Below are positions 1 through 11,600 of a stretch of DNA of 64,000 bases, in pieces; the stretch's first letter is position 1; each line of letters begins with the position of its first letter. Source of the stretch: Ridgeia piscesae (taxonomy: Eukaryota > Annelida > Polychaeta > Sabellida > Siboglinidae); assembly GCA_025642075.2 (NCBI GenBank), contig JAODUO010000160.1, positions 347,501 to 411,500 on the forward strand. The letters are read 5' to 3'. The notes beneath the pieces are model-generated. The model saw nothing but the letters and a program-made list of their open reading frames with translations. It made no database searches and was not told where the DNA came from. The translations under genes and the position numbers were made by a program.

Positions 1-25
1 CATACATACATACATACACACACAC

Positions 26-325
<300 letters not shown>

Positions 326-339
326 ACATACATACAGGG

Positions 340-468
340 GCGTCGATCCGGTTTTAAAAGTGGGGAGACGGGGGACCAATTTATATATACATATATGTAT
401 GTAATTTGTATGTATGTATAAAAAAGAGAAATATAATAATTATACATTATAATATATATATATATATA

Positions 469-514
<46 letters not shown>

Positions 515-1234
515 TTATTATTATATATATATTTATGACCTGAAATACATATAACTATTTTTATGTAAATTAATATAAAACATAATTCAATGTTGGTCTG
601 GTGCTAATTCTAAAATAAACAAAGGCCTTTGTGTTATGCTATTTAAAATAGTTATGTTGGCAACATGTATTTGAAGAGGGGCCATGGCCCGCCCCAATCA
701 CTGAACATTTGGAGGGTAGACTTTGGACCCAACAGCTGCTAGCCTGATTGGTAGAGTGACAAGATGTAGAGGTTACAGGGGTGCCTGTGTAGGACTTCCC
801 AATCCCACCTTTTAGCAAAGAATTTTTTCACTCAAATGGGATCAAATTACACAAAGTGCAGGAATCCGCTGGTTCCGCCGTAGGCGACATAAGTATCCAC
901 CAGGGCGACCAGGCTGCAATCCAAGGGGTGGCAGGGCAAACAAAAAATCTACAATGTGCTTGATGGCTAGTGCCTATTAATATTTCAACATATACTGTGT
1001 AGAGCTTACCAATCCAACATTTTGGCAAAGAAATTTGTCACAACTCAAATGGAATTAAGTTACACAAACTGCAGGAATCCGCCGCTTCTGTCGTAGGCGA
1101 TAAGCAGCTAGCCGACGAGGGGTGAAAGCGCAACACAAATGTCATCATTTACAATTTGCTTGATGGAAGAACATAATATTAATAATATCAACGCAACGAT
1201 GCAAATTGATAGAGCCCGACAGCGGCGCAGCCCG
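340..1234. other. Intergenic stretch with a ~210-bp imperfect duplication
   Basis: No gene is visible. A TA-rich run occupies about 450-530. The segment from about 785 to 900 (TGTAGGACTTCCCAATCC... to the GCCGTAGGCGA motif) recurs at about 998-1105 with the same order of blocks, so this is an old tandem duplication with a period near 210 bp. Confidence 0.6.
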
Positions 1235-3215
1235 GTGTGGCGGTCCAGAACGTCGAGCGGTCCAGAACGTCGTTATGCGTGTCAAAGGTTAGAGAGGTTC
1301 ATGTCAAAGGTTAGCGGTTCATGTCAAAGGCTAGCGCGACGTTCCAGCCTGCAGCTAGTCAGTTTTGAGTGTTGTTTATGGACTTCTTACATGTTAATCA
1401 TTTATTGATGAGCTTCCTTTCTTGCAATTATTATTAATAAACGTAACAACATCTCACAATCAGCGTTACTTGTAATTATTTATAAATTAAATCCTGACTG
1501 GGTCTGGGCGGTTAGCTGCTAAATCAGGGGCTGCTTATTATGTTTAGATGTAAATTGTAAACCTGTCCAAATCCACAACTACACTGTGTTTGTCCCTTCT
1601 GATGTATTACATATTTAAATTGAATATAATTTTTAATATAATCCAATGGATTTGATATGTTATTATTGTGTTTGACCATGTGTATCTGACATTTAAAAGG
1701 GGACATTCGAAATTCTTGAATGCATCATATTTGTATTTGATTTAGGAACTCTACATTAAATTAGTTGTCCCCAGTCCTTCAGACCAGAACTTGAGATAAA
1801 TGCATCATGTTTTATTCACAACAATATTTATTGTTGCGGAAACAACACAAAGTGGAACTGTTTCAACTACATCTTTCTGTGAGACAATTGTGTTGTTTTT
1901 AAATGTAATTCCATTACAATGTAGTTATGTTTTATGTGTGCCATTTATTGTTTCTGTCATGCTTTTATATTACTAATGAATTTCATGCCAATTTCAACTA
2001 CATCAATTTAATAACTTTGGTATCAAGTTTAAGCCAGACTGTAGTATTTACAATTGCCCCTCTGAGAATTATGGCCATTTATAGCTGATCTGGAACAAAG
2101 CGGAGATGACACTGACAATGCACATTAACTCCCTTAGCAAATACTACTTTTGGCCATTTACTCTCTTGTATATGTAATTGACAGAAACATGACAAATAAT
2201 GACAAGACTCTCAGCTGTTTACTCAATGGCAGTGGGTGCTGAATGCTATGCTGAACTTGAACTACAGACAAATAAACATTTATGTTATATTCGACCAAGA
2301 GATCTTATTTCTTTATTGGCAAACTAGATCATAAGTCAGGCAATACTGATTTATTGACTAGTATATATCATGTTGGTTCAATACTCAATATATCAATTAA
2401 AATATTGCAATATTTATGTAAGTTCAATTTTGTCATCTTGATACTTCATTGACATAATTGAATATTGAACCACCACTAAATTGGCATGAATTATAAAGCT
2501 TGCATGCCATTTGTTACAGTATTAAATGATTCATTCAATACATGAGAAAGTCGTCTGATTAATAATAACAATAGTGGATAGCAGTAATCAGTTAGAACAC
2601 TAGATGGTGACACAGCAACAAAAAAGAATGATACATGGAAATTCGATGGAGTAATGAAGGTAATCATGATTACATTCTAAAGTAATCGTACTCGAGTATA
2701 TTCTAAAGTAATCATACTCACACTCAAACTCAAATACAGCAGGCTGACGTTGTTTGTTTTCGTCAGACGTTGCTGTATGATTTCATAAATCAGTGAAAGT
2801 AATCAAATTGTTATTAAATGCAACGGTATTATACAAAGAGCTTCTTTTGTTGTGAATGATATTGTAGCCATTTTATTTATCACTACTATTAAACTGTTAT
2901 GTGAAACATACGTATACCAGCTGACATAATAATAAAATTATGTAAGTCTTGAATGCATGACTCAATTCCCAAAATATATTATTAAATCATTGCTGAGTTG
3001 TGTTGGTAAAACAACTGTTTGGATATGGTAACATCTAGAATCCCACCCTTTGTACTGAACTTGAAGCACCTCAATGGGATATATTCCAGACTGGCTAACT
3101 GCGGGCTGGAACGTCGAGCTAACCTTTGATATGAATCGCTAACCTTTGACATGAACCGCTACACTTTGACGTGGAGAACGACGTTCTGGACCGGTCGGCG
3201 TTCTGGACCGCCACA
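1235..3215. mobile_element. DNA transposon with ~130-bp terminal inverted repeats
   Basis: The left end (about 1235-1362) and the reverse complement of the right end (about 3086-3215) match over roughly 130 bp. Both start TGTGGCGGTCCAGAACG, repeat GGTCCAGAACG, carry several TCAAAGGTTAGCG-like repeats, and close with GACGTTCCAGCC. No transposase is readable inside, so the copy is non-autonomous or decayed. No clean target-site duplication was found and the superfamily is unknown. The part from about 2490 to 2730 is the reverse complement of DNA at 58430-58620. Confidence 0.75.
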
Positions 3216-3473
3216 TCGGCATGATGATTATATATATTTACTAAAGTAAGCAATTTATCTAGTTGATTTTTTAATTGGTGGACGGAACTTCCTATCGCAG
3301 GTTTACTATCCTATGTAGCGGCTTTTAATAGAGAGGAGTGGTGAGTCAGGCTGTATGCCCCGCAATATTTCTGAACTGAAAAATGGGGGGGGGGACAATT
3401 CCTGTGCTGTCCCCCAGGCTGAAAAGTGGGGGCCCCGGGATATGTCCCCCGTCCCCCACCGATCGACGCCCGT

Positions 3474-3652
3474 GCATACATACATACATACATACATACA
3501 TACATACATACATACATACATACATGCATGCATACATACATACATGCATGCATGCATACATACATACATACATACATATACATACATACATACATATACA
3601 TACATACATATACTTACACACATACATATATACATACATACATACAACCATA
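3474..3652. repeat. (CATA)n / (CATG)n tetranucleotide microsatellite
   Basis: A run of CATA units with interspersed CATG and TATA variants. The His-Thr-Tyr and Met-Tyr-Val-Cys reading frames on both strands are by-products of it. Confidence 0.95.
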
Positions 3653-4086
3653 TATATGAGTCAACATTAGTACTTTGACTCACCATGGATCTAACGCGCC
3701 TCCAAACGAAAACGGGATTTACTGGTTTATAAGTAAGTTATATATTACAGGAACATGTACTATGTGAACATAATATGAACGGCACTTCATGACGTGGTTC
3801 GATTTGTGTGTGGCGCCGGGTGAGATGAATACAAATCCAGATCTTAATACTTTTGAGGGTATGATGGCGATTGCTCGTCTGCATTCACCCGAGTAATTCT
3901 AGCTCATTGTCCCCAGTTATCACTTCGACCACAGGGCATAGTAGATTACCAGATAGTGAGTCTGAGAAAGTAATCTCGGTTGCCGACTTGCCGCCCCGCT
4001 GACGACGCCGGCAATCGCAACGTCGACGCTGTCTTCCACTTTTGAGACTACTGAAGTCGGTATTCAACACAAGTTCCTAGTTCACG
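3653..4086 (+). promoter_or_regulatory. Upstream region of SLC25A17
   Basis: The DNA before the SLC25A17 start codon. It is richer in CG dinucleotides (about 3800-4030) than the surrounding AT-rich DNA, as expected for a promoter and 5' UTR. No TATA box or initiator can be assigned with confidence. Confidence 0.35.
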
Positions 4087-5607
4087 ATGGGGGAGAGGGG
4101 CTTGGCTCTGAAGAATCTGTTTTCCTACAGAAGCCTAGTTCACGCGGTGGCTGGGGCAACGGTACTTTTATTTAATTTAATGAAAGAGGGAAGGCGCTGG
4201 CACTGGCAACTCCGCTTGCTCTGTGTGTCACTGCAGGACTGCACAGCAGTGCCAGTGTTAAAATGCTTTCAAAAACTTTTAAATTTAATGAATGATATAT
4301 TTATTCAAGATAATGTACAAAATGTAATTTCAGATTATATGTAAACATGCACATGACATGTTAGCTAATCCACCGTAAACAATGAAAAATACAGTTAATT
4401 TGGCACATTTGTTGTATGTACAATTCGGACCTACCACTGGTACCTCAGTTTTGTCATAATTGTATCTACCAACATTTGATACTTTGCTTTGTTAATTTAA
4501 ACATTCAACATCATCTCACGCATATATATGTTATATGAACAGCACGTTTTAGCAGACTTGAGGTCGAAAAGACAGTGTGGTCGGCATAAACAAACTGTTT
4601 ATTGGTCATTCCATGTGCATGGCACAAATAACATATGGCCGCTGCACTTGCGGCTGGCACAAATCGGAGTGCTATTTGGGTCTCAAAACGCAATATTTGT
4701 GAAAATGTACCTGGGAATGCTGATTTATTATGGTTAGGATTACAATTAATGTGAAATATCCACTATTGGCAAAATATACAGTTATAATTGCACACTTGAG
4801 GTGGGTCCAAATTTTACACAAGTGCCGTTAATTCTAGTTGTTTCCAGCGTTCAGCAACACCATGTTTATTTTAGACTCTTAACTCACAAGTTTGTGTGTT
4901 ATGTCTATTTTATGAGTTCTCATTGAGCTAATAAGATTTTTTCCAAGCCAACCCGATCTTGCTAACCATTGCACTGTCATGTTGTGACAGCTGTCTTATT
5001 ACTCTTATGGTTATGCTTTTACTGTGCTACACTCAGCCACAGACCTGCAATATTCAGACCATAATATTGAGATGTCAGTGCATTTTTATGCCATTAAGAA
5101 TGATTTAAATTATTAATATTTCTTTAACCTCTTAGATTTTGTAGAAGTGCTTATATGTTATAAATGACAAAGCTATTTATATTTAGGACATATTTAATTT
5201 TTTTTCTATAATAAAATTATTTAAGAATTTTTAATTCAGTGGAATTTGGTATTAGGATATTGAGGTAAAAATCTTGTTGGTATTTCACACTTTTAAGCCA
5301 GTATCACCAGCAACAAAAAGTGTTTAATGCACTGATTATACAAGCTTACGGTTATTGTGATTGATTTGTTCCAGGGCAGTTCTGTTGCAATCACAACATT
5401 TTATCCATTTGAAACTGCAAGAACACGCTTACAAGGTAAGTGTAAAACAGAGCCCTCATTTAAGAATGGTCACAAACACACTGAAACTGAAAGGAAGTGT
5501 CCATGAAAAATGATGGTCTCATATAATCAGGTGTTCTTGCCATGCCAGAAAAGTGTAAACATTTGAGCAGAAATACACAGAGATATACTGAACAATTCCC
5601 GTGTGTG

Positions 5608-5639
<32 letters not shown>

Positions 5640-8600
5640 TGCGCACGCGCGCGCGCGTGTGTGTGTGTGTGGTGATGGGCGCGCGTGTGTGTGTGGTGTG
5701 GTGTGTGTGTGTACATTAACACATTAACATGGAAGTGCTATTGGCAACATTATGAAACACCCTGTAACACCTGATTTATGTACAGTTCATTAATACTGTG
5801 AAATACCAATTTGTGTTTAAATGACCTGCTGCATACATAGATATTTCTGAAACTTAACATGTACCGGGTATGTGATAACAGAGCATAAATGAACACATAA
5901 TTACTTGATACCAGCATTGTTTATTTTTCACATCTCTATTTTGGTAATACACTGGTCAGGTTCAGATAAATTGTCAGTTAAGTTAAGCAATTAATTAATT
6001 AAATATTTATACTTATTCAAGGACATCACACCCATGAACTAAATTACCACCACAAGCAATACCGGTACTCCTAGGATGTCACAGTGCTGAGATGTTACTC
6101 CCTCCATGTAATATTGTTCCCTGTAGAAGGATTCCTACTTTCCTCTGGTGTTCTGTGATTTCTGTCACCATCCCAGTTTGTTGCCATTTTGTAGCAAGCA
6201 ACAACAGATTACATATAATTATTTTATTACCAATAAAAATTTGGTAATTTGTTAATACAGGAACCAATTGCAAATCCACCTGTACATAGTCATATACCGG
6301 TAGTCATATGGTTCAACAGTAAAAACACTGATCACCACTAATCAGCAACTGGTTTTAACCACCAGGTGATAAAAAAAAACGAATTAAGGTGGTGTTCCTG
6401 AATATGATTAGAGTTATGATACTGCATATATAGGAGTCGTGTTACTGCATATATTTCATATAAAGATAGATAAAAGTAACCTCACCATAACATACAGGAA
6501 AGAATATCAACAATTTGATACAGACGTGGCTAGAATTGTATTGATGTGAAGTGTCATGGTCTGCCATGCTGCTGAACAGCACTTGAAAAATTTGGTGGAA
6601 AATCGGGAATATTGTGCGGATTGGGACATGCCCAACATTCAAATTATTGGACAGGTCCTAATCGATTAGATTTGTTGGATTGAGTTGTGCATGCAATTTG
6701 AAGTACCATGACTTGAGGACAGCCAAACTTTTAAAGTTAAATATAAAAAAAAATTAATTTACCACATGATTGAAGAGATCAGGTGTGTGGAGAAGTCTGT
6801 GGGAAGCAATGACGTGTAGTTGTCTCACTGTTTGTAGTTGACGACCAGAGGAAAGCTCAGTATTCACCTGCAGTCATTGCGGAGATATTTGAAGAAGAAG
6901 GATTGTAAGTATGGCTTGATGAAGTGGTAAGAACTTTGTCATGTAATACAAGTGAAAGAAAACACTAACTTTAATATTTTAAATTTTATGCTCATGAATG
7001 ATCCTCATTGATGGTATGTCTCCAGTGTTAGTATGTTGAGACTGGTTTCATGATCCTCGTTGATGGCTTGTATTAGTACTGATGTCTATGAGGCTGGCTT
7101 CATGATCCTCAGTAATGGTGTGTATTACTATTAGAGTGGTGTCTGTCAAGGTTTTGTCGTGGTCCTTGTTGATAATGTGTTTTAGGAGTTCAGGAGTCGT
7201 GTTTATTGAAGCTGATTCCATGATCCACATGAATTCATGTTTTTTTTCAGGAGAATTGACACTGGTTTCAAGATCCTCGTGAATGGTGTGTTTCAGGAGT
7301 GGTGTCTGTTGAGACTGTTTTGTGTGAGCCCAGTTATCCATCTGTGTTGACGGTGCATTGCCAGAGTGGTATCAGTTGAGACTAGTTTTATGATCCTCGT
7401 GAATGGTGTGTTTCAGGCGTGGTGTCTATCGTGGCTGGTTCCCAGTCGTCACTAGCATCTACTGCTCCAACTTTGTCTACTTCTACGTGTTCAATGGTCT
7501 CAAAGCTATCGTCTATGGACCACAGAGTAACCCTACGGCTGCGAAGGACCTATTGCTGGGTCTCATTGCAGGTATTTTACATTGTTGTCATACTCTCACA
7601 GTATACATAAATTTTCATTTGGCAAAGTGTAGCTATTTGGATGTTTTTTCTGTAGTTATCTGAATATTTATATATATAAAATATGTCAAAATGTACAATT
7701 AAAACTGCAATTTGACAAGGCAGTGAACAAATTGTGTGTAGTAAAGTTAACATACTCAAATTCGACATAAAATATTAAGAGATGAAAGACCAGTGTATAA
7801 AAAATTTCATCTCCGTAAAGGTAAAAGTAAAAAGGTAAGTTCTTGTATAGTGCAGTATCCAACCTTCAGGATTGCTCAAAGCGCTTTACACTTCCGTGAC
7901 AGAACTGTTCAATCAGACACCATCTCAACTTCTCTGGAAGCATCCAGCCATGTGCTGCAATTAATGCACGAAGGATGCTCGTACACATATCCACCACTGT
8001 CTATAGCCAGGTACACTTTTATACAGCCGGGTGAACTGGAGCAGTGAAGAGTGAAAATACTTACCCAAGGTTTTAACACCGCAGCACTGGATGCGAATCC
8101 GGGTCCTCTTAGTCGAGAGTTCGAAGTTCTACCCCTGAGTCACTGCGCTTGACAAGTAACTTCACTAGTATAACATCCTTGTATAGACAGTGACATGTTT
8201 CAGGTGCCACCAATGTTCTGCTGACGACCCCCCTGTGGGTGGCCAACACACGCCTGAAGCTACAAGGCATCAAGTGGAAGACTAGGAACGACAACCAGAA
8301 AGCTAAACATCCCCACTACAAGGGCATATTTGGTGAGTACAAATATTAGGGTCATATTATTGAAAGTGACAGCACTGCTGTGTACCACTCAGTGACATTT
8401 TAGTGGTAGACTTTGATTGAAACAGCTTGACCCGGGTCTTTTGTCACATTGGGAGTCTCATTATAGCAAACAACACGTCAGCAACTATAGCTGTGTTGCA
8501 TGGGTAGCATTGTGAAAATATGCATATTTTAGGCAGTGTCATGTATAAGCACTTGCTGGTAAATCTTTTTATTAGCAAATTAGAGTGATTGTTGTCTGAA

Positions 8601-11600
8601 AACATTTCTCAAGATTTTTTTTGTATTTGAGCTGTATTGATTAATTGGTGGATTGCTTATTGTAGACTCAGTAGATAGTCACTCAGGATGGGGTAGGCAC
8701 CCTGTGATTGATTCAGGGGGTATCTTGTTTTAGACTGCCTTAATTGGGCCTGCAAGTGGGTCACGATACATGGCGTGACTCCGCGCGACTGGAGCTTATT
8801 GGGGACTGAGCGAGACTAATTGGGGACTGGACACAAGAATACTATTCTAACGATGGATGACAGTTGTAGCTTCCAACTGATGAATACTAGGAAAATCAGT
8901 TCATAAATATCTTGTGTTATACATTTCTTATCTTAAATGTCTGATTTAATATTGAGTTTATCACACTATCATAGACACAGCGATTTACGTAGTGCAGATA
9001 ATCGACACGATGCTAGGCTGTATGTGTCTTTTGCGGGATTTGCGTTTGGCCAAAACAGGTTGTACTGCTCGAAAACTGGCACTCTTCATTATTAGTCAAG
9101 ATCGCCAAACACAAGTACTTGCCGCTATTGCCATGGCAACCACCATAATAATCTGTTAAAATTCATGATTTCCGTGATCATTGTCACCGGCAAAATGTTC
9201 CACTGCTTCTGCTTGTAATAATCCTTCGGACACTATAACTGAAATACGCTATTTCGGGACAGTTCCATTATTACGACCAAAACAAAACAAAGTCCTATAT
9301 GTTAACATGGAGTATATGGACCTACTGCCCCCAACTGCCCCCAGCCTCGTTTTCGCATGCGAGACTTGCACGCCCTATAAGATAGTCACTCAGGATGGGG
9401 TAGGCACCCTGTGATTGATTCAGAGGGTATCTTGTTTTAGACTGCCTCAATAAGATACTCACTCAGGATGGGGTAGGCACCCTGTGATTGATTCAGAGGG
9501 TATCTTGTTTTAGACTGCCTCAATAAGATAGTTACTCAGGATGGGGTAGGCACCCTGTGATTGATTCAGAGGGTATCTTGTTTTAGACTGCCTCAATAAG
9601 ATACTCACTCAGGATGGGGTAGGCACCCTGTGATTGATTCAGGGGGTATCTTGTTTTAGACTGCCTCAATAAGATAGTCACTCAGGATGGGGTAGGCACC
9701 CTGTAATTGATTCAGGGGGTATCTTGTTTTAGACTGCCTTGATAAGATAGTCACTCAGGATGGGGTAGGCACCCTGTGATTGATTCAGGGGGTATCTTGT
9801 TTTAGACTGCCTTAATAAGATAGTCACTCAGGATGGGGTAGGCACCCTGTGATTGATTCAGGGGGTATCTTGTTTTAGACTGCCTCAATAAGATAGTCAC
9901 TCAGGATGGGGTAGGCACCCTGTGATTGATTCAGGGGGTCTTGTTTTAGACTGCCTCAATAAGATAGTCACTCAGGATGGGTAGACACCCTGTGATTGAT
10001 TCAGGGGGGTCTTGTTTTAGACTGCCTCAATAAGATAGTCACTCAGGATGGGTAGGCACCCTGTGATTGATTCAGGGGGTATCTTGTTTTAGACTGCCTT
10101 AATAAGATAGTCACTCAGGATGGGGTAGGCACCCTGTGATTGATTCAGGGGGTCTTGTTTTAGACTGCCTCAATAAGATAGTCACTCAGGATGGGTAGGC
10201 ACCCTGTGATTGATTCAGGGGGTATCTTGTTTTAGACTGCCTTAATAAGATAGTCACTCAGGATGGGGTAGGCACCCTGTGATTGATTCAGGGGGTCTTG
10301 TTTTAGACTGCCTCAATAAGATAGTCACCCAGGATGGGGTACCTGCCCTATGGAGTGGTACTGTGGCGTCCCTCATGTTGACGTCCAACCCCGCAGTCCA
10401 TTTCATGGTCTACGACGCCCTCAAACGCTACCTACAGAAGAGACTTGGAGGAAAGGTACATGTCCACACAGACATTCACTTTAGTCTGACATGCAGTATT
10501 CAGGAAGTGGGTGCATCATAACTTTGACCACCAACCATAGATGAACTGATAGTCACTACATGTCATACACGCTGTGATGTTTGTGTAGTAATGTTGTGCT
10601 AAATCTCTAAGATAAAATCATAAATATGACGGCATGTTGCAAGCGAAGTCCATTAAGGAGAACATAGACTGTGAGTAAGAGTACCACAAGAACTATCGGG
10701 TAGTACAAACAATGTCAAACATACACTGAACCTTGAAGACAGAATTTACCTACTTAAATCAGGCACATCACATGTTATTACAAGTTTCTCCTACACGTGC
10801 TAACTTCTTCTGTCGCAAACTAAGTGAAATAAATAAATATGCAAGTGAAGTTTAGGATGGCATAGGACTGTGATAAAACATACCGTGAAGGTAAAAAGTA
10901 TCCACACATGCACACATATAGCACTGCCACTTGAACTGTGACACAAACAACGGACAGAAAAACACGACCCAACTCTGGGATCATGTGTGAGCTTGTCTTT
11001 TGCAGCAACTCAGCAGTGGCGTCATCTTTGTGGTTGGGGCACTCGCCAAGCTGGTGGCCACCTTTGTCACGTACCCTCTACAGGTGGTGCAGGCGAGACT
11101 GCGGGTGAGTCTCCACTGAATGTTTACTCAACAGTCTCCTTGCTGCTAGAACTTACACTCAGCAACATCCTTGCTGGCGCGTACACATCCCAGAGAAATC
11201 ATGACAGTGTTCGTTTGAACAGGTCTACCACAATTTAGAATGTAAAGCACTTCAAGCAATTCAAAGTTTGGATAATATATTTAAAATAATCCAAATGTAG
11301 GCCTATATGTGAAAGAGTAAAATAAAATAAAACATTCATTGCATTACTTACACTCAACTGCTGGAGCGTACACTACACAAAAATTCACCATATCAGACTG
11401 TATATGAGTACATGTAAAATATTGACAGAAATATTTTTTTCACAGTCAAGGAAGAGAGAAGGACTAGAGGACATAGAGTTACATTAGCAAAGAAGCAGTG
11501 TAGACTAGATATTAGAAAATTTTCATTTTCACAAAGAACAGTAAACGAATGGAACAGATTATCAGCTGATTGTGTAGGTGCTAGTAGTGTTAATATATTT

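Noticed and set aside
9378..10306. CRISPR-like array of regular repeats
   Set aside because: Whole units repeat with no unique spacers, there are no cas genes, and the DNA is eukaryotic. It is a minisatellite.
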